A stretch of 64,000 nt of DNA from Lycocorax pyrrhopterus obiensis. Lineage: Eukaryota; Chordata; Aves; Passeriformes; Paradisaeidae. The stretch lies in NCBI GenBank assembly GCA_014706295.1, contig JACSVZ010000004.1:87861047-87925046 (forward strand). Reading direction: 5' to 3'. Positions 39,346 to 50,668 of the stretch are shown here, piece after piece; the stretch's first letter is position 1; every line of letters begins with the position of its first letter. The position numbers and the translations under genes are program-made. A model generated the notes under the pieces. It ran no database searches. It was not told where the DNA came from and saw only the letters and a program-made list of their open reading frames with translations.

Positions 39346-42300
39346 GGATTACTCATGGTATTTGCTAATTTTTAGAGTTTCATTTTGCAAGTCATTCTTC
39401 TTTTACAAAAATAAATCCCGAATCTTCATGTGAGATATTATGTTCACTCATAAGACTTATCCATAAAAATAACTTGCAGAATCTCTGAGACATGTCTAGC
39501 ATAATATGTCACCATTTAATAAACCAAACTAGTAAATGAGGAGAAGCTCATTTTTTCCAATGGTTCTTAAACATACCTGCTGACACCAGAGATATGGTGA
39601 TTTTCAAGACTCTGCAGATTGTGGAGGAAACAGAGTTTTAAGGACCAGACTCTTTTGCATCAAGCTGGATCACTATCATCTTTCATCTGCCTCAAAGTTT
39701 TCTCTTTCCTCTGTTTCCAGTCTTCACCCATCAAACTCTCAGTCTCCTTTCCAAAATGCATCCTTTGGTTCTCAGCTTTGTCTCTACATATTTTTTTCCA
39801 ATCTCCTTCCCAGGCAAACCTAGCTAATTCTACTCCCATGACTCTGTGCATCCCATTCACATTTCTCACACAATGTCCATCTCTTTTTTTTCTTAGTGAA
39901 TTCTGGTTTGCTCTTAATCTCCCCTGAGAGCTCCTAATCCTGTTATCCACTCTTCTTTATGTCAAATTCTCTTTGCCAGAGCAATTCTAATTTTTACTTC
40001 CTGCCTACTTGGTCACAGTCCAGTCTTTCCTCAACAATTCTCAGCCATGGCTTCACCCTAGACCAGCAGTTCTGGCTTGGCCTTTCCCCCCTCATTTGGT
40101 CAAGCTCTCAGTCCCTTTGTATGTAACTTGGGTGGCCTCTGCCTCTGTGGCACTTGGGTGCAGGCAGGGACAGCACCGAGAGAATGGCCGAAATAAGGTA
40201 CTGTGGCCCTCCAGCTGGTCCTTGGATGGCCTGAAGGGGTCAAAGCATGCTGTCTCTCAGGAAGGACAGCATCCATACAGCCTGTTCAGTGAGCCAGGAT
40301 TTGTGCATTTTAGCTGGTAAATGTGGGTTCTGTATTATGCAGTTACAAACAGATTTATCAAAGGTTTGTGACTTTGCGAAATTTGAGCCAATTTTCGCAG
40401 TAGGAGCAGAAGTCGTGGCCATAGCTCAAATGCTACTTGTGACCTTATCAAACAAATCCCTGCTCTAAAGCCAAAAGTAGTAAAAATTAAAAGGGTTATG
40501 AGCAGTATAGCAGAATAGCAGATTTGTCATAGCTATATTCTCTAAAAGAATGCAGTTTAGGAAAGTTCAACCCTAAATTTTAAAATAAGCAAAGACAAGA
40601 CAGCAAAGAAAAGCTCTTTGAAATTTGAAATTAAAATCTACTAATAAAAACTGACTTTGATACCAGGTGATGCTACAGTTCTTCCCTACAATTAGGGCTG
40701 TGTTCACAGTGGAAACACAGCTGAAGGATGAGTTAATATTTACATAGAGAAGCCTGAAAAACCTGGGATCATTAAAGACCTGGGAAGAGAATGAATGTGA
40801 TGTGCCTAGATACAGATATAGCTGCTTGTGTTTAGCAGAACTAGGAAAACCAGTTGAACTGTACATATGGGTGTTTAGGGAAGAGTTAGTTATCTCCTTC
40901 CATCTAAAGTTTTTGTTCTATACTACCCCCAACCACCTACGACGGTTTTAGTCATAGTAAACCAGCATTTTTGCATGGACAGTATGGCTTCAGTATAAGA
41001 AGACTGTGGCACAGGAGTTTTTTGCTGTGGGAATTCACACCATTGCTGCAAGGTTGCCTGAGTCTGGCTGTATCTTATTTGTGTGCCTTGTCCACGAAAG
41101 AAACAGGTAGGCTTGCTCCTAAAGTTCTGCAGCTTTAGGAACACTGGGCTCAAGATACAGGCTTCCCATCTGCTGTTGTACAAGTTATTTTGGTTTCCCA
41201 TTTATAAAATTAAGTAATACTTATCTCACAAGGTCATTGTAATGGCAAATTAAGTTTAGAGTAAAGAGACTCTTGTGATCAAGGGATGACATGAAATCTA
41301 AGTTTGCGTCTGGACTGCAGACCTGACATTATATCTCTGTGCTTCAGTCCCCTTGGTGTAAAATAAGGATAATATTTCCTCCCCGCACCCTTTGTTTGTT
41401 TAGATTGTCAATAGAGCTGGCTGGAAAAATTCTGACATGTATTTAATTGAGTGTTTGCTGACTCATCAAAACCTAGTGTTTCAGTGAGAACCCTACTCAG
41501 CTTCCTGACAGCTTGCTGACCTGGATCCTTGGCAGAGATCTGAGAAGTGCTGGGAGCTGTGGCTCTCAGGGCTTCCAGGCTCCTTCTTCCTTGATAGCTG
41601 GAGCTCTCAGTGTCCACAGCTGTGGGCCAGCCTGCCGCGCAGGGACTCCCATTGCTCGTGGCTCTGGGGCAGTCCACATCTAGCTCCCTGGTGCTGCACT
41701 TTCACACCTTTTTTTTTAAATAGGGTATTATTCCCAACAGAAGGACATTATATTATGAAGTAACAGAATTTTTTGCAAAACAAAGTTATCCTTCTCTATT
41801 GAACTTTTCAGAGCAGGACCATTTTGCTTTAATGCTGGTAAGTTGCGTAAGACAAACAGAAGTACAGCCCTCTGCTTAAAAAGCAATAAACTATGTAGAA
41901 AGAAGAGCGGCGCAGCAGTTAGTTAGTCCTTTTGCTGCCTCCCACAATAATTTTGTCACAGTTTCTAGTCTCAGAACACTAGAGACAGTGCTCAAGCCAT
42001 TTGCCTACAGATGAGACACCGGTGTAAGAACACAGCTAGAAGTAGTTGGCTGATTTTCACTCTACCTACTCCTTCTTCCTATGAAGAGTAGGTGATACCC
42101 TTACCCTGTAAAGGGAAGGTGATGTCCTTACCTGACATTGTAACACCAAGGAAAAAGGGTATTAATGTTTGTATAATATAGCCTGCATCAGCAAAACTAG
42201 TCCCTGTTCACGTCCAAAGGAATAATCTGAGACATAAAGCAGTCAATGACTTCATAGAAGATTCACACGTGCAAAGTCACAATTCTATGTATGTTCACCT

Positions 42301-43624
42301 GTAATTTGTGAATGAATAGATGTAACAGGATAGAGGGTTGCCCACTCCTTGGCTATAGGCCATTTTTATCCCTGTATCCTGGAAAGAACTGCTCAGGGAA
42401 ATAAAAATAAAATACGCTGATATATTAATGAAACAACCCTCTCAATGCCCAAAGACACTGATGGTGAGATTGCCAGGCCTAAAATGCCTGTTGGTGACTT
42501 TGGCAATGACTTTCTATCTTGAGACAAAAGCATAGAAATGCAAAATGACACATTTCAAGAGATTAACAACTTCAAGACCCTTGCATTAAGAAGAGCTAAG
42601 AATAGTTATTTCATGTTTTACAAATGCTTTTGCTTAGAGAGGTAAGAACCAAGCAGCCATAAAGGGAGAATCAAAATGATAAACCAGGTGTGAACACCCA
42701 AGACCACTGGATCAAAGCAACAAACCCAGCACCACTAGTATTCTACCTGAGTAGACTTTTTGAAAGGAATAATGTGTAAAAAAAAAGAAAATAAAGAGCA
42801 ATATTGTTGTCTCAAAGGTGGCTGCAGTATCCTAAGGAAGGACAATCTCCCATATACCTTGTGGACTGTAAAAGTGAGGACATAATATGCTGTAGATTTA
42901 CTCTTTGTGAGATACATCTAGCTCCTCCCCGCAGACATAATCATTCTGTTCAGAGTTCTGAAGAAGAGAAGTTAAAAACAGAGATGAGAATCAGCATCAC
43001 AGGCTGCAGAAATTATGTTCTTTCTCGAAAGGGGTCTGCAGGGAGATGTCACACTGGTACAATGGAGATTGCTAATATAATCCAGAGTAAATGCAAGTTA
43101 CCCAGTTCTACCTTGGGCAATATAAAATGTATTCATTTCCCATTAACCTACTTGAAATGCCTGAATGGAGGAATTTATTGACTTTTTAAATTACTGTTCA
43201 TCTACCAGGAGTGCTTTCATGGTCTGCTGAGGATAGGCAGAGTGTGCTGTGTGCATGAAGAAAACAAAACATTGATTCTGCAGCTTGCAAGGTTTCAATT
43301 ATATCAATACATGGTCAATACATGCTATATTTAGGAAGAGTATTCTGGATAGTCTTTCAGTATGACTTAACAGGACTTAAAAATCTATTTTTGATGGAAA
43401 AAATTACTGAAGAGACTAAAATTGCTGTAAAAGAGGATAAAATGCAAATTGCATTTTAATATTCTTTAGTAAGGTAACTGAAAAATTGTAATAAAAGTTA
43501 TCATCTTCACAGGAGGTTCGATACAGTGCCAAATGGAAAATTATTAAGTGGAGAACCTGAAGATCAGCATTAGAACTGTAGGCAAGGTGAGGAACTAGCT
43601 GAAGAGAAAAGAGAATTACTGTGA

Positions 43625-43765
43625 AATCAGAGTTCCTCAAAGACTGGTCTTGAGCCTGATACTCTTAAATGTTTTCTGTAATGACTTTGCCACAAAAAGT
43701 AGATGTGTGCTATCGTTCTTTCTCAGTGGCACAAAGCTGGGTAGCTGGTGAGGACAGAGGAGGTA
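43625..43765 (+). mobile_element. Decayed CR1-like LINE, reverse-transcriptase region
   Basis: The stretch GTCTTGAGCCTGATACTCTT ... ATGACTTTGCCACA ... TTTCTCAGTGGCACAAAGCTGGGTAGC resembles the CR1 segment that encodes the 'ND(L)D...FADDTKLGG' part of the reverse transcriptase. It is heavily mutated and not open. It has the same orientation as the fragment at 44550-44695, so both may come from one old insertion of about 1.1 kb. Confidence 0.45.
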
Positions 43766-44549
43766 GAAACACCTGACAGTAATGGCAGTGGCCCATCAGA
43801 CTAGTGCCTGGGGTGTGCTGGTTCATGTGCAGACAGAGTGAAGTTATTATCAAAGTTCCACGCTTACTTATAGAGAAATAAAGCCATCATTCCTGTTCAG
43901 TTGCTTGTCTTGCTCATTTTGACATGGCTGACAGTTAAGCTGGAGGCAGAGTGTCCAGAAACACAGTTGAGGGAAAGCTGCAGAAAATTAGCCTTACTTA
44001 TGTTTTTATCTTGTCTGCTTTGCCAGTTCTTTTTCTAAGTATTTCATAAGCATACTGATTCTTACATTAATATATTAAGTTATAATATTTTGTAAATATA
44101 GTGGAATTTTTTTTGGCTACACAATCACATTTGTGAAAATTACCCTCAATACTCCTTTTGTAATCCCGTGGTGATGTATTATTGTGATTTAACTTTGCAC
44201 TTCACTTCTAGAAGAAGATGCTGGCACACTCCTTTATGGAATGTGTACATATTTTTCTTTCTGAGCTAACAAGCAAGGTCACTCTAACCTTGCTAGGAAA
44301 GTAGAGCCTTTTCTGTTTATGGGCAGAATGATAATGCAGTTCTTGTGTATCAAATAAATGTCTTAAAATTACATCCTTCCCAGTGCAGCTCTGTAAAGGC
44401 AAAACACTGAAGGTTAACAGGATAGATGAGAACTGGAGAAATGGAAGTGGGATTAAATGTAATTGTGCAAAATGCAAGTCAATGCACTAGAAGATTAATA
44501 CTAGGTAATTCTGTTAGATGACAGAAGCTTATCACTTGGGAATGAGATC

Positions 44550-44695
44550 TTCCTAACAGGTGCAGAGAGGCAACAAAGCCTAAGTAGTTTTAAGATGGAG
44601 CTTGATAACTTTATAAATGGATTATGACATGGTCCTGAGATAGCAGACAACTGGGATTTGATGACCCAGATAGTCCTTTCCTAGTCTGTGTTCTC
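44550..44695 (+). mobile_element. Old CR1/L3-type LINE 3' fragment
   Basis: The pattern GGAGCTTGATAACTTTATAA ATGGATTATGACATGGTCCTGAGATAGCAGAC followed by TGGGATTTGATGACCCAGATAGTCCTTTCC resembles the 3' part of ancient amniote CR1 elements (typical 'GACTxGATGACCCAGGAGGTCCCTTCCAG'). It is strongly diverged and so predates the two avian-type CR1 copies in this window. Confidence 0.6.
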
Positions 44696-47600
44696 TTTTT
44701 GGTGGTGGTGCTGCTGGGGGAAGAGCCAGTTGTCTCTGGTAGGATGGAGAGGTGCATATAAGGAGCTGTGAATCAGGTTTCACATGTTTTTTTAAAGGTC
44801 TAGGGACTACTGAAAACCCAAAGAAATAAAGTTTTCAGACATATGTGAAAGAAAACATTCTGGTCTCATACAACAAGTCTGTCTTGTCCTTGTGATCCCA
44901 GTTAAGGAGAGGATCTTGCTCCCTAGGCCAGACCATCTGGGAAACCAAATTGGGGATACCTGGTAAGAGCACCTGGTGTGGTGTCTGGTGTGGAGCAGGA
45001 AAGTTGAGTAGGTAGTGGGAGAAGGGTGTTCTGCATCTGTGTGGGGTGGTGGTGTACACCCTAAAAGGTTTTTCTAAATCACAATTTTGCAAAATCAGAC
45101 TCTCCTTATATATAAAGAAAAATCGGACAAAAATGTTTATTTCTAGAGATTTACAGGTTGTTGAAAAATGTCTGGCTGATAACCAAAGGATCAAAATGTC
45201 TGAGTCACAGGGATGGGATTTGTGTGCAGCACATACATAAGCGCTTAAAAACCCTGAAAGTTGATCTCCTAATTACATGGGGCAAAAACAGGAGAAAGAA
45301 GTCATGAATCATTTTCGGAGTTGGAAAATCCTTAGATTATACAGACAGAGCAGTAGGATTAAGATTTTCTTTCTGAAGTATAATTACCAATTATCCAAAT
45401 TTATCCTAGGACATTTGCTAGTGGGCTATAGTAGCCATTTACAGTATCAACAAAAATATACACGTAACACTTCCTGTTCTGTAACATTTTTTGTTGTAAA
45501 AAAATAAGGAGCAGTATTACATTAATAGATACTTGAAGCCATGCATTTATTTCCATATAAATTCACTTTATTTTAGTCAAGAAATTATTTAAATAACTTG
45601 TCTATCCTTTTAAAGTAAGAATCAAAATATTCTGCCCCAAACTGAGGAATACCAGTATTCTCATTACTCTCATATTTGAAAGTGAATAATATTATACATC
45701 TATTTTACAGACAGAACTTTTAGGAGAATATGTTGCCTAACATTCACAAATGTAAAACATTTAAATGAAGAAAAGAATGCATGGAATTCCTTTCACACAA
45801 TTATAGCACTATAATTAAAGACAGAATATATATTAATCATTTCCTTTAAAACCAAAAAGGAACTTTGAAATCCCACAGGTCATTAAGTTGGCAACTCATT
45901 AAAAACAAGACATTTCCCATGCAGCAGCACAAGTGTACTCCTTAGTTTCACAGAATCCAGTCCTGTAAAACTAAAGTTAGATTCATAAGAAAAAAAAAAA
46001 GTCAATGTAAGTGATGAATGCAGTTAAATTTCCTTCCTTCTGTTGTAATAAGCATATAGGTATATGAACAGATAATTTCCAAAGTGTTTCATCAGTCAGT
46101 GCCATCACAGAAGATAGATAACATTCATCTAACTTGGCTTTGAAAATATAAAGAAACAAATATCAGCAGATCATGGAATATCCCATTTCCAGCTGAAGGG
46201 AGCCATTTACAGTATTACATTGTGATTTTTTACTTTCTGTCACTGCAAGAAATAACTGTAATCATATTCCGGCCTGAGCAATTTACCAGAGTCCTGAAAC
46301 CTTACCCAGAAACTCTTTTCTCATGGGAACTTGTTTAGGGAATCTCCAAAGTCCTAATTATTTCAATACAGAGAGCCTCTGTGGTTACACCACCTACAAG
46401 AAAATTGCAAAGGCTTTTAATGTATTGTTGGCCTAATCCCAGGTGCAGTCAGGAAGACATTTCTACTTGTTCATGCGATTGCAGGAATTTATGTCAGTGA
46501 TGGCCTTTTCTCGGATGTGTTTGGCGTTGATCACAGACAACAATGGTGAATTGAACTACATGGTAACTGAGTTATTCTGGGGCTTTTTCCTTGCAGGCAG
46601 TTCTACAGAGGCAGTAATTTTAAGTAGGATTTAATTAGAAGTACCGTGACATGTTTTGATTGTATTCACACTGGGTGAGGAATGTCCCTTTTCCCCCCGT
46701 TGTGTTGAAGCTCTGAGTGCCTGGCTCAGCAGGGAAGGGGCTGTGGGAAGTGATGACATTTGCTGTAGTTCAGTTATTATTAGTGCTACCCTGCCAGGGA
46801 CACTGTGAGTTGGCTGGCAATGATATGGTGGCCAGAGTAAACCCTCTGAAAACCTGAGGTCACAGCAACCCTTCCAGGGTCTTTGTGGAGTCAGAGAGAT
46901 CCCCATGTCAGCTGCCTGCTCCCCTCAGGGCTTACCTCACCTCCCTGCCCTGTCTACCCTGTGTAGCAGGTTTAAAGGACTTTGCAGATCCAGGGCAGCA
47001 CACATCCCTCCTCCACAGTCTTTCATAGAGACTTTCTCATTGCCACGGTGAGGTGGGAGGATAAATGCACTCTGAAGCAATATAAACCTCCAAGAAATTG
47101 TATTGATTTTCCCCAACCAGTTTTTAATGGCAGACTTGCCATTTAGGAAAACGGATGCTCATTCATCTCATTAATTGCACTGTGTAGAAACTCTCATCTT
47201 AGTCCTTCACAGTCTAATGCTGAGGACTCTGATCAGACTTTTCTTATTGGGCAATTTCACAATATAAGTTGGGTATGGAGCAGGCCGGCTCCCCACAGCC
47301 CTGTGCTCACACACTGCTTCTGCGAGCTGAGATTTAGATGTGACCACAAGTCGATCAAGCAGATGATTCCACAGAAGATTAACCCGTTGAAACAAGAAAC
47401 AAAGGCTAATCATTCTCCCAAATCAGCGAGCTGATCTGTCTCAATGTGCTCATACTGGATTGGGTCCCCTTCAGAGGAGGTGGTGGGCCCACCCCCTTTT
47501 GGCAACGGTCAGCCATCACACCGACTCTGTGTGATCTCACTCCTCTGGCTAATGGTTTCCTTTGAAGAGGCAAGAAGTTTAGGTTCCTTCCCACTTGCTG

Positions 47601-50340
47601 TGAATTTCCCAGGGAGGCTGGTGTCCACGTTCCCATTTTACTGAAATTACCAGCAAGAGCCCCGTTGCTGCCAAGAGGAGAGGATTTGAGTTCTCAGACA
47701 GCATTTCTTATAACAAAGATGGGTATGGAAGAAGCAACTGACCTTCGTCCCTTGGAGTGTGACAGTGGAGAGTGAGATGTGACAGAAGCTACTACAAATT
47801 AAACGCAAAAAATTTTAAAAACAGCCTATGAAATTGCTGGGATTTCACCTTGATATGATGAGATTTTTGACAGTGGCCCTGCTGAAATTGATGGAGATTC
47901 TCCTTATATTGAGGGAGATTTGTATTCTGTCAGTTTGCGATCACCCAGATACATTTTCTTTGCTCCATTTTGCCAATTTTAGTTCCTTTTTGCATTCAAA
48001 CAAAGATTTCTTTCTCTCTAAACCTTGCTTTTACTGCCTTAGGAGCATTGCCAAGCTTGTGCCCTTTTTAATTCTTTGCAGCTAGGCTGGAGCTTTTAAT
48101 TCATGATATTTAAATGACATTTCAGCTTGATCATTTAACTCTTTCCTATCTCAGCTTACTTCCACATCTGTGTAGTAGATCTTACCTAGACAAGTGTTAA
48201 GGCTTGAACCTTGAACCAAGCCTTCGTAGCCTATTACTTCTGTTTGGAAAACATGCATTTGGCTTTTGGGTTCTGTAAGAACTCACTCCATGCCAAATGG
48301 GAGCAGTGTTTTGAGTTCAATCCATTAGAGTGAATTGCATTATATCCTACGGAGAGAGAGACATGCAGAAGAAAAACACTGCACAGAAGGGAGATGAATA
48401 AAATTGCCAGTTCAGAGGCTGTGGCTTATGTGGCTTATGACTATTCAAATGAATGCTCACTCGTGAAGGAGCTCCACTTGAAAAACAAGATTGGAAAGAG
48501 AAGGAACTGGGCCAAGGAGCATGAGTGCTTACAGAGTACTTTGTGACAATAAGACAGAAGCTGTAAATTTTTTTTCTTTTGACTTCACAGAAATTCCTGG
48601 GATTATCCTGCGTGACTGCAAGTGCACCATACTGCTTGGTACATTCTTAGTGCTCTTTCCAAGGAGGAAGGAGTGTTGTATATCAAAGCTGTGGTTATTT
48701 CTTTACCTTTGTTTGGGATTATGTTCTTACTGTCATAACAGCAGAATCATTTTACTGGTCTGCTGGAATAGGCATCTCAACTCTCATTTAAAAATACCCT
48801 GAATGAGAATATGTGCTGGCCACTACATTGAGAGATCAGGCTTGTCTTTATATAGAGGTAATCCGTGATGCGTAAAGCATTTCTAAGTAGACTACAGAGC
48901 ACTCACTGATTGGATGACTTGGGTTTTTTTGGTTGATCAGCTGTGATACAAAGGTTTGTTATGTTCCCACATTCTGTCTGCAATGGATTTGAGAAAAAGA
49001 AATATTCAGTCCCCTGCACAATGTGAAACTACCAAAGTCTTCAAAGATTTTGTCAGAGGTGGCTGTGCAGAGAGCTCTCTTTTCCTGTGCACAGTCAGAT
49101 CTTCTCTGTGATGAGGAATTTTCCATTATCTCAACAGCCTCTTTATCTGGACCAACTAAAATTGAGTCAATGTAAAAGGGAGGTATTTTTGAAGTGAGCC
49201 ATACTTCGTTCAGTGTACAAGCATTTAAGTGGGTGCAGAGTTTGCATACCATGTAACAAATCTGTGAACAGGCTTTGATAGTAATACTTGGAAGCGTTGG
49301 GTTTTTTTTAAAGAATCAGCATTTTGGTATTGCATGTATCACAGACAATTTGCATTCATTTTGTATACAAATTTGCTACTGCAAAGATACAAATTGAAAG
49401 CTATTTTGATTTAAAGTGTCAAAAGAAAGCAAATATTAATTCCTGCTAGCATCTCAGCTTGTTTTTATGTGTGCTAAACCATTTCACTGTGCTCTTAGTA
49501 TTAGGATCACACACTTTACACCTTATACTATGGAGGTTCTCTGAGTTGCTGGAGTCCTATGGGGTTAGGACTTTCTCTTCTCATGCTCCTTGTTTACAGA
49601 AAGTCATTGCCATCTAATATTAGGAACTCAACATCCCTGCCAGTTCCTGGGCCGAATTTAAAAATGTTTGTTTTGAAACTTGTCTTTCATTACTGCTCAT
49701 CTAGTTTTCTGTAGACATGAAGCCATGCATAAAATCATCTCATCAAACTGCTCTGTACTTTTAAAAGATATAATGGCATAATGTGATTTTCTGTTTTCAT
49801 ATTTTTCACATGAACATTTTTCTGGGCTATGTAGAATAAATGGTCTGGGTCTCTCAACTGAGCTGTTCTACTCCTTGCGCTCCCTAAATTTTTGTGTGAA
49901 GCCATTCCCTGTAGCTGCATCACGCAAATGCCTGTTCCTTAGGAGGTACATGATCTACTGTCCCTGAGCAAATAATTTATCATCTTCTGTAGTGATAAAC
50001 TCCATTTTTTTCTGATCATCAGCTTCAAATATCTTCACATCATGGGTAAAATAGATATCAGAGATTTTAGAGCTTTTAAAGTGAAAGCAGTGTGGTTGCT
50101 TAAGGTGAAATAAAAAAGGGAAGATGGAGGAAATGAAGGACAGAATGGCAGGACATAATTTGCCATTAGGTCACGCTTTTTTCCCCCTTTTTGTCATCAG
50201 CTTTCCGGTACCGAACTCGCTTCAGAGCGACCTTACTCTTGGCCAAAGCGGGAATTCCCGTTCGCTGCCGCCGCCTCCTTGCGCGGTGCCTTGCGGGCCG
50301 CGCTGGCAGCGGCCCCGCGGGCGGGCGGCAGGGGGCGCCA

Positions 50341-50470
50341 TTCCCGCCCGCGCCCTTCCCGGGCCCTTCCCGGCCCATTCCCGCCCCATTCCCGCCCGGG
50401 CCCTTCCCGGCCCATTCCCGGCCCACTCCCGCCCGGGCCCTTCCCGGGCCGTTCGCGGCCCCTTCCTGCC
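50341..50470. repeat. GC-rich minisatellite (GGGCCCTTCCC / GGCCCATTCCCG units)
   Basis: Alternating near-copies of CCCGGGCCCTTCCCGGCCC and CATTCCCGCCC, units of about 11-13 bp with slight changes, run for about 130 bp inside the CpG island. They make the repetitive 'PGPFPAHSRP' type translations seen in several frames. Confidence 0.85.
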
Positions 50471-50640
50471 GGGCTCGGGCCATCGGCGGCTCGGCGCGGA
50501 CCGGCGGCTCCGGGTCGGGGCCGCTGGAGGCCGCGCGTAAATGCGAGCAAAGGGACGTGTCCTGCTCTGGTGTTTAAAATAGCGCCCGCCGAGCGCACAC
50601 GTCCTGCACGTAAGCGCGGCCGAGCCCCGCGGTGCGCGGC

Positions 50641-50668
50641 GCGGAGCGGAGCGGAGCGGAGCGGGAGC
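50641..50668 (+). repeat. GGAGC pentamer repeat
   Basis: About five copies of GCGGA/GGAGC in tandem lie within the CpG island at 50.2-50.8 kb. Confidence 0.85.

Larger units (their letters stand above)
35801..50189. other. Intergenic region upstream of AGPAT5
   Basis: No coding exon recognised. Contains old CR1-like fragments (39180-39345 minus; 43625-43765 and 44550-44695 plus). A T-rich stretch at 36450-36780 makes a Phe-rich spurious frame. The 123-codon minus-strand frame at 38345-38716 has no recognised relative. Regulatory elements for AGPAT5 could lie here but are not visible by eye. Confidence 0.65.
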
